DNA from: Symbiodinium natans
Lineage: Eukaryota > Sar > Dinophyceae > Suessiales > Symbiodiniaceae
Length of the DNA: 64,000 bases
Reading direction: 5' to 3'
NCBI GenBank assembly: GCA_905221605.1
Contig: CAJNDS010002179.1
Span: 949,026-1,013,025, forward strand
Position 1 is the first letter of the stretch, and every line of letters begins with the position of its first letter. Made by a program: the position numbers and the translations under genes. This document shows, one piece after another, positions 1-12,124 of the stretch. Below the pieces are notes generated by a model. It saw only the letters and a list, made by a program, of their open reading frames with translations. It did not search any database and was not told the DNA's origin.

Positions 1-417
1 CCTCCCCCAAGACTCCAGTTCTTGGCTGCACTTAGGGGGGGTAGCTAAAAATTAGATTTTTAGCTGGCTTCTTAAGAAACCCAATAAACCCAAAAAGGCT
101 AAGGATCTAAAGTTACAGCAAAGCACCACAAAGACAGTTCCTTCCCCTGTTCGGATGCTGAGATGCAACGACCAGTCCACCTCGCATGCCTCCTGCCCGC
201 GGCACCTGGGGAGCTTCTCTTTGGGGGTGCTCCAACCTTTTTGAGCCCCCTGCAACCCCATGGCCAAGGATCCTTCCCTAAACCCTAAACCCTATAGACC
301 CTAAACCCTAAACCTTCGCGGGCAGGCTTCGCAAGGAGATGCTTGCGCACGTCCACCCCGCAGGTCTTGGGGTGCGCCACGTCCGCCCCGCAGATTCTTT
401 CCTGGACCAGCCATCTA
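1..417. other. No gene seen; short CCCTAAA tract
   Basis: Contains CCCTAAA units at about 278-315 and a near-tandem GCGCACGTCCACCCCGCAG-like word pair at 343-395. No convincing exon. Confidence 0.5.
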
Positions 418-767
418 AGGGTTTAGGGTTTAGGGTTCTAGGGTTGTAGGGTTATAGGGTTATAGGGTTATAGGGTTATAGGGTTATAGGGTTATAGGGT
501 TATAGGGTTATAGGGTTATAGGGTTATAGGGTTATAGGGTTATAGGGTTATAGGGTTATAGGGTTATAGGGTTATAGCGTTATAGGGTTATAGGGTTATA
601 GGGTTATAGGGTTATAGGGTTATAGGGTTATAGGGTTATAGGGTTGTAGGGTTATAGGGTTATAGGGTTATAGGGTTATAGGGTTATAGGGTTATAGGGT
701 TATAGGGTTATAGGGTTATAGGGTTATAGGGTTACAGGGTTTAGGGTTTAGGGTTTAGGGTTTAGGG
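418..767. repeat. Array of the 8-mer TTATAGGG flanked by TTTAGGG
   Basis: About 38 near-perfect units of TTATAGGG with a few variants (TTGTAGGG, TTATAGCG), entered from and left through ordinary TTTAGGG units. This looks like amplification of a variant telomere unit. Confidence 0.95.
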
Positions 768-3464
768 CCTATATGGGTTTCTGCAGGGGCCTCTGGCTGC
801 TCTCTGGGCTTCAGGGTTTCGGCATGGTTCAGGCTCTGATGATTTCAGGGATGCGTTGGAGGAGTCCTCCACAGGCACGTCGCCGTAGAAGGCAAAGGGA
901 ACATCGGAGATGACCTCGCCCCGGGTCCTGGGCTGCGGCTGGGGGGACAAAGCTGTCTGCGCTATTGAGCGTCTGACCCCAATGATAGTAAAACCCTGCA
1001 AAACTGCACCTGAAACTGTCCGAAAAGCATGAAAGAAGGTCAGAGTGGGGCAAGCTTGTCTTGGTTTCGTCTTTGTCAGACCTTGAGCTACTTCTATTCC
1101 TTAAATTCAGGGTATTGGGCTCTCTGGGTGGCAAATTGTGGAAAATCTTTCTGTGATGAAGGCAATGGTTGACAAAACCTTCGACGAGGGAGCTGTCGAT
1201 GACAGGTTTGACATGGCGGGAGCAACGCAAGGCCCAAACGTTCTGCCTAGCCCAAGACTACTTCACGTCGCGATGCTTCTACAGAAAAGGGATACCAATC
1301 TGCCAGGACAACCCTAAACCCTAGGCATCAGGGAGCTTACAGGTTGCCACAGATATATGGCTCATAGGGTCCCTCTGTCCAGGGCCCAAAGCATCCGAAA
1401 AACATCTGCTGCTGGGAGGCGCGTCGCAGACGAGAACCGCCGGCTTCCCGCGTGGGACGAAGCAGCAATTCAGGCCCTCGGGTGCACCTGAGAATCGCCC
1501 CAAACCCTGCAGTAGAGCCTAAAAAAACCCTAAAAACCCAGAATCCAGGGATTCGGGGACGTAGGGTGTTTTTAAGGGTTTCGGGTTTAGGGTCTATAGA
1601 TCTAGATCTTAGCCTCGGCCCATCAGGTCTGCATGAAGGATACCGATACAGGACGTCACGGTCCCTGTACAAAGCACGAAAACACAACCCACTCCGCCGC
1701 CGGCGTCAGTGGAATCTTATGTTCCTAGCATGAAGTCGAAAGATTCGGTAGCCTGGGCATTCTAGGTCTCAGCGAGCGGGTGGCGAAAGCCCGCACCCGA
1801 CACCAGCGTCCACTCTCAGTCCCGAAATCCCCAAGCCAACTGAGAGGAGGGCGGATCCTGAACCCAAACCCTTTTTGGCATCCGGGCTCCTGAGCCAGAA
1901 CCCCTATACCCTTTTTGCATTGCTGGGACTCTGACTGCCAGGTAGCCGACACCCATGCCCTGAAAGCCCAGACCCTTTGCATAACCCCGGTGCTGGGGCT
2001 GAAAGCGCGACTCCCGCAACCCTGAAACCCTAAACAGGGCCAAAAAACCCTTAAACCGCAAACCCCCTTCAAACCCTAAACCCCGAACCCTCAACCTGAA
2101 ACCCGAAAGCCTAAAGCCTAAACCCCCCTAAGCTTCATAAACTTCCTAAACGTCCTGAAACCCTCAAACTGCCGAATCCAAAGCTAAAGGATGCCGTCGA
2201 GTCACTGGTCGCCCCCCGGCACAGCGGGGTCAGTAGGGCCAGCAGGGCTCCGCCACGAAGCGCCATCGGCCCCGGAGTTTTCGTCGTAATCATCGGAGTT
2301 ATTGCAAGTGGTAACCACAGAAGAAAAAGACGAAGACTGTGATACTGAGAACGATATTAGTACTTATCGTAGTACTCACATTAACGATACTAAGACCGAT
2401 AATTGTAATCGCAATCATCAGACGAATGAATAAATAAATAAATCAGGAAAGAAACGGCTTAACAAAAAAATAAATATAAATATAATATACGAACATTCGG
2501 AAGGCTCGTCTACGACGACATGACATGATGTTGAATTTGCCGAGAACTGCTTGGACATACCTTCCAAGGGGTACAGCAGCAGCAACAGCACTGGCCTAAG
2601 TCGTCAGAGTGTTTGTGTTCCGGCTGCGTGCGTTTGAGGGCCTTGGGAATGGCGGTGCTCCCAAGATTCAGGAGTTCGGGCTTGGGGATTAAAGTGCTTG
2701 CGGCTGATCACCCAGGCCAAAACAGAACGCAAACAAAGCCTCTTCAAAGCGTCCTGCATCAGGCGCCGGCGGTCCGTGCATCACCGTGGGGTAGGACCCT
2801 GGGGTCAGTGAGCCCCAACTGCTGGGTGGGCGTCGGGCTTTGGGATGTGCTGGCGAGGCTAACATCCGTTTTCCGGCTTTCTTTCCGTGCGCGGGAGGGG
2901 GTAGCCCTGAGGGCTTGAGGGTAACTGGGGGGGGGGGACTAGAGGCTCCAGCTCAACTGAGGGGCGTCGGGTCCTCGCATCACCACAATGGGCAGCTACA
3001 AGGCAGTTGTGATTGCAGTACCCCTTCGTGTTATCGGAAGCAAGGCCGTGACAAAACACACACACACACACAAAATAAAATAAAATAAATAAAAATAAAG
3101 GGGGGCAGTCGACAGCCTGCTGGACAGAAAAACCCTATCAGGGTGGCTTTATTCCCACCCGCATGCCTGGACGAACCACCCAGCAGGCCAGGTGCAAATT
3201 GGGGTTTAGGGAGGTGGTCGGTTCCGCTTTAATCCTTCCAGGCATATGTCCTCCTCCAAGATGGTCCATTTTCGAGGCTACTTGCTTGCCAAACAAACTC
3301 CAACCCAGGCCCTACCCGAAACCCTAAACCCTAAACCCGAAACCCTACACCCTAAACCCTCAACCCCTCTGGCAAGGCTGAGCTTGCAACAGGGCTCGCC
3401 GGGACGAGGCTCCCGGCCACATCGGGCGCGCGGCTCGCGGCTAGAAGTCTTCTAGCATCCCAGC
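768..3464. other. Gene-poor stretch
   Basis: Only short unsupported open frames. Holds two copies of the CCCTTTTTGCATCCGGGC-type word (about 1866-1890, 1909-1925), an AT-rich patch (2290-2500) and scattered CCCTAAA units. Confidence 0.5.
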
Positions 3465-3562
3465 TTAGGGTTTAGGGTTTAGCGTTTAGGGTTTAGGGTT
3501 TAGGGTTTAGGGTTTAGGGTTTAGGGTTTGGGGTTTAGGGTTTAGGGTTTAGGGTTTAGGGC
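3465..3562. repeat. TTTAGGG array
   Basis: About 13 units of the telomere-like heptamer with single-base variants. Confidence 0.9.
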
Positions 3563-6190
3563 TTTTTGCATAGGGTTTAGGGTTCAGGGCAGGATGCAAT
3601 GAGTTGGAAAATTCCATTGGATCCGTTTGGGTTTCCATGGGTTTAGGACCCTTGGAGTTTTCAGGGCTAGAGTTCACAGGGCTAGGGGCGTGGGGAGAGT
3701 GTCAGGTTCTAGCTCGCTCCGGGCTGGGGTTTCATGGCAGGACGCCATAGTTGAGGGTTTGGTGGCGGCTGACGCTACGTAATGCCGTTTGCTTGGGTTT
3801 AGGGTGCTGCGTCTTGCCGGTGTCCTTGTGAGGTGGGCAGCGGGTCGCGGCATCCGGTTCGGCTCAGAAGGACGCATTCCACAAAACAGCAGCTGGGGTG
3901 CACACGACCCTACGACCCAGCATGTAAACAGTTGAAACCTGTCTTCTTCAGTGTCAACCCTGCATCCCGCAACCCTGAACCAAACACGCGGAGGAGGCTG
4001 AGAAACAAATCTGGAAGCGGGACTTGATGCTTCAGGGTCCAAAACGCGAACAGTTCTGGGCGTTCCAGAACGCACTCCGAGCCGAACTTGTTCTAAAGGC
4101 ACCTGTGCACACAAAAATGACGAACACAGCCGGCCCGGGCACGTGCCTCGTCCCGGTTGGGGACGGTGGCTTCGCGGGAGGACTCGCCGGCAGTTGCTTT
4201 CGGCTATGTGCGGAACTGATTTTTGTTGCGGGGTTCGGGTGTGCTGGCGCTCTGGTGTCTCTGGGGTGCTTGGGTGTCTGTGCGGGCTGCCAACACTCAA
4301 GGCCCGAGTTGAACTACAGGACAATTACTAAGTTACTAAGCCCCAAACCCTAGACACCCCTGACTGGAACAGACCCAAGCCCAAACAAAGAGGCCCCCCA
4401 CACAGAAAATCTGGAAAAGCCGCGGCCTGGCCATTCGAGCCCGCTCCTCCTGCCGAAAACTGTTTTCGGAAAATAGGTTCAAGAGCGGGGGGGGGGGGGG
4501 GGGGGGCGCTGTTGTTGCAGCTCTTGGTTTCATGCCTGGGGTGCCTGAGCTAGTCACGCAGCCCAACATCATGCACGCTGCCCTGCGCCCCGGACATCCC
4601 TGAGCCCTTGCACTTACACCCCACATCCCTAAACCCTAACCCTAAACCCTAAAAAGGCCCGACAGAGAACCCGCAACCCTTGAGCGCCACTGCTGGGACC
4701 TGGGCAAACTGCTTGACGAGGCCACGGATTCCAGCCTTCCATTGGAAGCCTGGCGCCCCGAAGATTGGGGGTTTAGGGTTTAGGGTTCAGGGTTTAGGGT
4801 TTAGGTTAGGGTTTGGGGACATTTCGGGTCTAGGGCTTTGCTGCAGCTGGGCGATCCAAAACCCTGGTTCGCGTGAGCCTTGAGTCCACAATAGCCAGCA
4901 AGTTCCGAAATGCCACAATCTTCGCTGATGCAACACAGACTACGTCGTGGGCCTTGAGTTGTAGGCTCATCGTCGTCATCCTCCTCCTCATCGGAGTCGT
5001 GGCTTGTCATCGCCCTGGACACAATCCCAGCGGCCTAGCCTTCCTAGCGTTCCAGGCTCAGGGTGCAACCTGCCGTGGAGCCACGAAACTTCGCGTAGCC
5101 TCACACCCTCCCAAGAGGCCTCGCAGCTGCTATATGCCTTGGGTCGAGTGGAGCTGGAGAGAACTGAAGTGTGGGAAGTGTGGGTCTTAAGAAGACTTCC
5201 TCGGAGGCTTGGGCCCGAGGCAGACAGGGTCCCTGAGCCCTAAACCCTCAACCCGAAACACTTGGTGTATCTGGCTGCCCCCCGTCCCCAAACACCACAC
5301 TGACAGCGCACGGCCGAGGGGCGCCCGCGGGTCGCTGCTGCGCGAGCGCGGCAGCGAACGGAGCGGCGCGACCTCGCTGAGGGGCGGTCGCGATCGGGGG
5401 TGTTTCAGGGTTTATATGGGGCTTAGGACCTTTGACCGACCCTATAGCCATACCTGTATTCACCTTAGAGTGTGTTGGCAAGGAGAATGCCCATAGGGTA
5501 CGGGGAGCATTTCTCAGAGACAACGGCTGTTCAGCACTTGATATCCCCCAAAATGATGCCTTGGCCCCCAAGCGCCCTAAGCCCCCTGAAGCCCTAAAAA
5601 TCATCCCGGAGCCCCTACTTTCTGTGCACACCTTCAGGCCCTCTCCCGAGGTAGAAGGGACCGACTCCCTGCCCTCTGACGCCAGAAGCCCAACATTTTG
5701 CACCTTTGGGGGCTGAGTCCTCTTGAACACACCCTTGTGAGGATCTTGCAGCAGGAAGCGTGAAAGGCCAACAGATATCACCCTCAGTCTCAGCCTGCGA
5801 ACTCCCAAAATCTTGGCCGCTCACCCCAGAGGACTCGGCTGCGCCGGCGCTCCTGCCGAAGAGTTGCGCGCTCTTGCGTTGAGCGCAGGACACCCCACCC
5901 CCCCCCCCTGCCCCCCCATCCCCCGCCGACACACCACTCTTGCAACCCGGTGGCTCCTGAAGAGCATCAATAAGTAAAGACCGAGAGACGGAAGTTTCTG
6001 TTCTGCTTGCTGAACAAAGCAGCTGCCTTGAACCTGAATGTGCCCAACACTCCTTTCTTCTTGAGCTGCCAAAGAAACATGTCCAAACCCCGAGATATCT
6101 TACAGCACCTTACACTGATCCGAAGTACAATGTCCCCATAGCCTCGTGTCGCTGCTTCTTGCGCGGGCCTCGGCCCAAGATGGGCAGAGG
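3563..6190. other. Gene-poor stretch
   Basis: Scattered TTTAGGG and CCCTAAA units, a run of G at about 4488-4506 and an acidic minus-strand island (SDEEEDDDDEP, about 4965-5000) that might be an exon. No recognised gene. Confidence 0.4.
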
Positions 6191-6725
6191 AAAGTCTAAA
6201 CCCTAAACCCTAAACCCTAAACCCTAAACCCTAAACCCTAAACCCTAAACCCTAAACCCTCGGTGCTGTGGTCGCCATTACCCCCGGGCCCGCGGCATGC
6301 GCCCCTGCGCTCGGAGAGCTGCTGCCGCCTTTGGGCCTTGGAAGAACTCATAGGGTTTAGGGTTTAGGGTTTAGGGTTTAGGGTTTAGGGTTTAGGGTTT
6401 TGGGTTTTGGTTCCAGGGTCTAGGAGGGTTTAGGGTTTGGGGTTTGGGGTTTGGGGTTTGGGGTTTAGGGTTTAGGGTTTAGTTGCTGGGTTTGGGGAAC
6501 ACATGGCTTTTGGGGACTTTGGGCTTCAAGGCTTTGGGGCTTTGGGGCTTTGGGGCTTTGGGGCTTTGGGGCTTTGGGGCTTTGGGGCACATAGAGTTCA
6601 GGGCATGTGCCGAATTGAGTCGCTCTATGTCGCTGGCAAGGCGGGTTGATCCTAAACCCTAAACCCTAAACCCCACACCCTAAACCCTAAACCCTAAACC
6701 CTAAACCCTAAACCCTAAACCCCAG
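6191..6725. repeat. Telomere-like arrays in opposing orientation with variants
   Basis: CCCTAAA (6195-6260), TTTAGGG (6355-6405) passing into TTTGGGG (6430-6470), a GGGGCTT array (6530-6588) and CCCTAAA again (6652-6723). The orientation switches several times within 550 bp. Confidence 0.9.
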
Positions 6726-7366
6726 ATCCTGAAGCATGAAGCCGAAGTAAATCTGCGGGATACTCACGCGCGTACACATGCTTGGGCCGATGGCGCATTC
6801 TCCGGTGCAGCCGCCTTGCGAAGGCATGTCGGCATGAAAAGATGCAGCACGAGATTCTAACATGCTACATCGGAGATGGATTTCATCCAACCCCCGCCCG
6901 CACTCATTGCGCCAGCTCACGCATGGCAAATAGCGTAGAGGTTGCTGCAGAACAGAGGCGTTAGGGGGACGAATGGTATGCTATATGAAGAATGTTATTC
7001 TGCTCCGAGGTGGATTTTGAACAAAAGGATACACTGAGGATGCCAAGCGCATCTACGTTCATCATCACTTGCGGGCACAGGCGGTTGAGCAGAAAACCTT
7101 GCAACACAGCTTGGTTTCGTCGGCCAGGTGCACTGGATCTGACGCGGTGATTAACGCGCTATTCATCGTGCCGATATATTCTTGTATTGATCGATGCACG
7201 TTTTTGTATTATCTTTCTTCGTGCATGTGTGTATGCACATGTCTATGTAAATGTAAAGTGCGCCTGTATCTACATTTTTGTATGTTTATGTATATGAATA
7301 TGTATACGTATGTGTATGCGTATATGTGCCCCGGTACATGATGAATGTGTCCGACAGAAGTGGTTC

Positions 7367-7368
<2 letters not shown>
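6726..7368. other. No gene recognised
   Basis: Short open frames only, with an AT-rich ATGTATATG-type stretch at 7200-7330 directly before the purine tract. Confidence 0.4.
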
Positions 7369-7403
<35 letters not shown>

Positions 7404-7566
7404 AATGAAATAATGAAAGAATGACAGATAGACAAAATAAAGAAAGACAACAGAGTGAGGAAAGAGGAAAGCCGAAGCGAGGAAGAGATAACAAAAAAGA
7501 GAGGAAGAGACAAAGAGACAAAGAAAGAACAGTGAAAGAGAGAGATAGAGAGAGAGATTTAAAAAA

Positions 7567-7597
<31 letters not shown>

Positions 7598-8105
7598 TAA
7601 ATAGAGAGAAAGAGAGAAAAAGCAAGAGACAAAGATACAAGAGACAAAGAGAAGGAGAGATGAGGAGACAAGGAGACAAGCAGACAAGGAGACAAGGAGA
7701 CAAGGAGACAAGGAGACAAGGAGACAAGGAGACAAGGAGACAAGGAGACAAGGAGACAAGGAGACAAGGAGACAAGGAGACAAGGAGACAAGGAGACAAG
7801 GAGACAAGGAGACAAGGAGACAAGGAGACAAGGAGACAAGGATACAAGGAGGGAGAGAAGGAGGGAGAGAAGGAGGGAGAGAAGGAGGGAGAGCAGGAGG
7901 GAGAGCAGGTGGGAGAGAAGGTGGGAGAGAAGGTGGGAGAGAAGGAGGGAGAGAAGGAGGGAGAGAAGGAGGGAGAGAAGGAGGGAGAGAGTGGGAGAGA
8001 GAGGGAGAGAGAGGGGGAGAGAGGGGGAGAGAGGGGGAGGGGGGGGAGAGAGGGGGAGAGAGGGGGAGAGGGGAGAGAGGGGAGAGGGAGAGATGGAGAG
8101 AGAGC
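7369..8105. repeat. Long purine-rich tract with GGAGACAA and GGAGGGAGAGAA arrays
   Basis: The plus strand is almost wholly A and G for over 700 bp. It begins with (GA)n, then about 22 units of the 8-mer GGAGACAA (7663-7842), then a 12-mer GGAGGGAGAGAA array (7849-7990) and GGGGGAGAGA runs. Long open frames on both strands here are repeat artefacts. Confidence 0.95.
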
Positions 8106-8150
8106 GCTGGTGAGTCCGGAAGCTCGGCCCTGAAATTTCACTGCCTGCAG

Positions 8151-8201
8151 GCCCAGGCTCTTCTTGAGCTGTGCCACATACGCGGCCGCTGCATCCTCCA
8201 T
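8151..8201 (-). CDS. Possible first exon beside a fold-back element
   Basis: The minus strand reads MEDAAAAYVAQLKKSLGLQ up to a CTGCAG/GC donor. It lies between the purine tract (7369-8105) and the fold-back element at 8222-8338. Protein-like but without recognised family or partner exon. Confidence 0.3.
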
Positions 8202-8221
8202 GCAAGAGGGGCTTCCGAGAC

Positions 8222-8338
8222 TCACTTGGAGGTTCATGGGTTGTTATAAGTAGGGTTTAACGTACCCTAAATGAGGGTTAGAAGTAGAATTACCATACTT
8301 ATAACCCTACTTAAAACTACCCATGAACCTCTAAGTAG
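8222..8338. mobile_element. MITE-like fold-back element, family A
   Basis: Terminal inverted repeats: ACTTGGAGGTTCATGGG at 8224-8240 against CCCATGAACCTCTAAGT at 8320-8336. The internal arms also pair (TTATAAGTAGGGTT against AACCCTACTTAAAA-like). No coding capacity. Related copies occur at 55037-55273, 49224-49300 and 61846-61870. Confidence 0.65.
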
Positions 8339-9169
8339 GGGTTTGAAGCAGCACTCTCACTCGGGGTTGGGGTTGGGGGTTCGTAGGGCTTAGGGTTTCG
8401 GAGCTCAAGAGTTTCGGCTCTCGCACTCGCACAAGGCAGCCAAGGACTCGGTCGGAAGGTTCTCACTATGACAATCCGCCAGATTCCCACTCAAGCGCAG
8501 CTCCAAACGCGACAAACCAAAGGTGTAGGCCAACGAAAGCTCAGGAGTTTAGGGGTTCGGGAGTTCAGGGCTTGGGTTCAGGGTTCAGGGTTTAGGGTTT
8601 TAGGGTTCAGGAGTTCAAGCCTCCCCAGGCGCCATGTTCTCATCAGGCCTCGGCCAAAGAAGGATGTGTTAGGGCTTAGGATTTAGAATGTAGGGTCAAA
8701 AATAGAGTCTACCGCTACCATTCCTTGGAAGAACCCGCACATGCGACCTGCTGTAGGGTGAGAGGACGACAAAACCCTAAACCCTAAACCGTAAACCCTC
8801 AACCCTAAACCCTAAACCTGAACCCAGGGTTTGCCAGTGGTTTGCCTGTGGCGGTCGACGAGATCGATGGCACGCGGAGCCGACGTTCAGGAGTTTGTTG
8901 AGTTTTTGTTTGGGGTTCTTAGGGCTTTTAGGGTTGTTGGGATTCTTAGGGTTTTAGGGTTTGTTTAGGGTTCTTAGGGCATTTAGGGTTGTTAGGATGT
9001 TAGGGTTTTAGGGTATTCGGAAGGACCGGGGGCGCGAGAGGGCTTAGGCCTAGGCTTCTTTATAGAGCTCGGCACGTTCAAGGTTCCCACCTTACTGCGA
9101 TCCTTCTTTGCACCCCAACAACAGGCCCAGACGGACGGCGGCCTTGTGGAGGCTGAAGGCTGAAGGGTT
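8339..9169. other. Gene-poor stretch with dispersed repeat word
   Basis: Contains a copy of the GGCTCTCACACTCGCACAAG-type repeat (about 8404-8461), CCCTAAA units (8776-8825) and TTTTAGGG-like units (8900-9015). No gene recognised. Confidence 0.4.
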
Positions 9170-9535
9170 GTTTAGGGTTTAGGGTTTGGGGTTTCTGCTT
9201 TAGTGTTTAGCGTTTCTGCTTTAGGGTTTGGGGTTTCTGCTTTAGGGTTTAGGGTTTCTGCTTTAGGGTTTAGGGTTTAGGGTTTAGGGGTTTAGGGTTT
9301 AGGGTTTCTGCTTTAGGGTTTAGGGTTTAGGGGTTTAGGGTTTAGGGTTTCAGTTTCTGCTTTAGGGTTTAGGGTTTAGGGGTTTAGGGTTTAGGTGTTT
9401 AGGGCTTAGGGTTTAGGGTTTAAGGTTTAGGGTTCACTCGGCGCTATCTCTGAGTCTGAGCAACTGAGCGCGACTGCACTGTAAACAAAAACATCATCGG
9501 GAGTAGGGTTTAGGGTTTAGGGTTTAGGGTTTGGT
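9170..9535. repeat. TTTAGGG array interspersed with TTTCTGC
   Basis: TTTAGGG units alternate with TTTCTGC several times, forming a higher-order repeat of roughly 20-35 bp; shorter TTTAGGG units follow at 9505-9530. Confidence 0.85.
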
Positions 9536-10496
9536 CTTTCGAGGCTGTTCGACCGTTTTGGGCACGGGGTTCAGTTCAGCGCTCGGTTGTCCCGCGTAAC
9601 TTGGAGCCCACTTTAGGCAACCCGAAGCAAGACGCTGGGCCCCCCGCACCTTGTTTTGCAGGCATGACACGCACTTGACACACGCTGCAAGAGCAGCGGG
9701 CAAGGACCAGCTCCACTGCCGTGTTGACAGTTTGGGGTCGATCCTTGCCTTAACCCTAAACCCTAAACCCTAAACCCTTAACCGTACTAAGTTACTAAGT
9801 GGCCTTTCGCACCCTGAAGCCATGGATCCCCCCAAGAAACCCAACGAAACAAACACCCCTCGGAGCCCAAGTCGGACACCCAACGCCCTGCGAGAAAAAG
9901 GACTCTTCTTTCTAAGGAAACCCTAAGCCCTAAACCCTTTTGCAACTAGCCCTAAACCCTAAACCCTAAACCCTAAACCCTAAACCCTAAACCCTAAACC
10001 CTAAACCCTGAACAACGGCATCACCTGGGCCCCCGAAGGGTTGAGAGAGACTCCGAGCTCCGAGCTTCGCCCATCTGGAGTCCGGAGGCTCAAAAAGGGG
10101 CGTTAACCCTAAACCCTAAACCCTAAACCCTAAACCCTAAACCCTAAACCCTAAACCCTAAACCCTAAACCCTAAACCCAAACCCTAAACCCTAAACCCA
10201 AACCCTAAACCCTAAACCCCAATAAGGTGCCCCTGATTTCGGAAACCCCCCAAGCGGCTCAAGATGCCGGGCGCTGCAGCGTCGCTGCAGAGCAGGGTCT
10301 GAAGGTCCCCAAGTTCCCGGAGCTCCTGTTTGGGGCGCAGGTTTAGGGTTTAGGGTTTAGGGTTTAGGGTTTAGGGTTTAGGGTTTACGGTTTAGGGTTT
10401 AGGGTTTGGGGTTTAGGGTTTAGGGTTTAGGGTTTAGGGTTTAGGGTTTAGGGTTTAGGGTTTAGGGTTTAGGGTTTAGGGTTTAGGGGCTTGATG
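9536..10496. repeat. CCCTAAA arrays followed by a TTTAGGG array
   Basis: CCCTAAA at 9752-9780, 9952-10010 and 10104-10220, then TTTAGGG at 10340-10487. The two large arrays face each other across a 110-bp spacer. Unique spacers show no recognised gene. Confidence 0.85.
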
Positions 10497-10943
10497 GCAA
10501 AACCCACCATGACCCATGACCTTTCTCACTTTATTCCGTAATGCTTCCATACTGGACAACCCCCCGTCGCAGGCAGCTTAGGCTGTCGGCTTCGGGCGGG
10601 CTTCGAGCGGGCTTTGGGGCAGCGCAGCCTGGCCATCCGCCGCACCGACGGCAGCTGCGCCGCACTCCGCGGCCGGAGGACGCCGTTGGCTGCGCAGGGC
10701 GTTGCTTCGCCTGACCACCCCATCTCTCCCTCTCTCTCGCGCAGACTCACCCTGAACCTTAAAACCTTCAAGGCTTTTCAAAGGGACTTGGGGGCTTCGG
10801 TTGGGGAAGATGTGGGCTTCGACGATTTGGGAGGAAATTTACAGCAACGTCCGCACGCCATCTGCAATTAAGCCGGTGAAGCCGGCGACGCCGATCTGAC
10901 GCCGTGGAGCCATTGCCGTTGAAGCCCTTGAATTTACGGGTTT

Positions 10944-10996
10944 GTCACGTTAAAAACCCCATTTAGGGTTTTAGGGTTTTAGAGTTTTTAACGTGA
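10944..10996. repeat. Perfect hairpin with telomere-like loop
   Basis: TCACGTTAAAAAC (10944-10956) pairs perfectly with GTTTTTAACGTGA (10984-10996). The loop is made of TTTAGGGTTTTAGGG. Neighbouring bases repeat GCCGTTGAAGCC-like words on both sides. No gene is seen in 10497-11400. Confidence 0.6.
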
Positions 10997-11400
10997 AAAA
11001 TCCGAAATTTAAGCCTTTGAAGCCGGTGGCTGTTGAAGCCATTGATGCCGTCGACGCCGTCGCGTCTACGCGCGGAAAATCACGTCTTCACGTCTTCGCC
11101 CCGGAAACTACGCGCCCATACGGACTGCAATGGGAATTTAGCCCTGTCATGTTTACACACAACGGGCTTGTCTCTGTAACGCATTGTCTTTGTCATTGCA
11201 ACCTAAAAACTGTGACGGTAATACAGGTTGCCCTTCGGAAATTTTGGAAGCCTGGGAGTTGGTGTGGGGAGAGCAGGGGTACACCTCTCGAGAGAATGAC
11301 AGAATACGTGGCAAAAACTTTCCGCGGCGTTCAGATTGAGAAAGTCTTATTTCGGAGAGGCCGTGCTTTCCCTCGTTTTTTGCCCTGAACCGTGAACCCT

Positions 11401-11935
11401 TTTGAACCCGCGGCTTCCTGAATGCTGAACCCGAAACCCTACACCCTGAACCTAAACCCCCGATCCCTGAAACCCTAAACCCTGAACCCGAAACCCCTAA
11501 CCTGCAAACCCTGAACCCAACACCCTAAACCCTGAACCTGAAATCCTAAACCCTAAACCCTCAACCCTAATCTAAACCCTAAACCCTAAACCCTAAACCC
11601 CTAAACCCCTAAACCCTAAGCCCTTTTGCATCCAGGTCTCTTGCGGCCAGCCGGGCTAAAACCCTAAACCCTTTTTTGCATCCGGGCTATGATGTTTTAG
11701 CCCTAAACTCCAAACCCTTTTTACATCCAGAGGCCTGTGAAGTCTGCCGGGTAAGTATGCTGACACACAGGCGCGAAGCACAAACCCAGCACTCGTGGCT
11801 AGGAAACCCTAAACTCTACAACCCTAAACCCGAAACCGGAAACCCTCAGAACCCTAAACCCTAAACCCTCAACCCCTAACCCTAAACCCTAAACCCTAAA
11901 CCCTAAACCCTCAGCCCGTTGTGGTTGAGTCTCTC
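11401..11935. repeat. CCCTAAA tracts with CCCTTTTTGCATCC words
   Basis: CCCTAAA and CCCTGAA units with three copies of the dispersed word (about 11614, 11664, 11715), each directly after a telomere-like unit. No gene. Confidence 0.8.
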
Positions 11936-11996
11936 GACGCAGCTTCCGGGGCCGACCGCCGCATGGTGCCCGTGTCCTCAGGATGACGGGCATGAC

Positions 11997-12124
11997 CTAC
12001 TCTTTGCTTAAAGATCCCAAAAGTTATAATAATAATAATAATGATGATGATGATAATAACAATAGTAATAATAGTGATAATTATCAGAACAACATTTTTG
12101 GTGGGTTCTTAAGCAAATAGTAGT
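11997..12124. mobile_element. MITE-like fold-back element, family B
   Basis: Left end CTACTCTTTGCTTAAAGATC pairs with right end GGGTTCTTAAGCAAATAGTAG. The interior holds an ATAATG microsatellite and a TTATCAG motif shared with the copies at 55590 and 60877. No coding capacity. Confidence 0.6.

Noticed and set aside
1-767. Window start as a true chromosome end
   Set aside because: Telomere-like repeats are equally common in the interior and in both orientations, so their presence near the edge says nothing about a chromosome end.
7270-8237. Long minus-strand open frames rich in SLSP and LLSL
   Set aside because: They are translations of the purine repeat tract, open in several frames at once.
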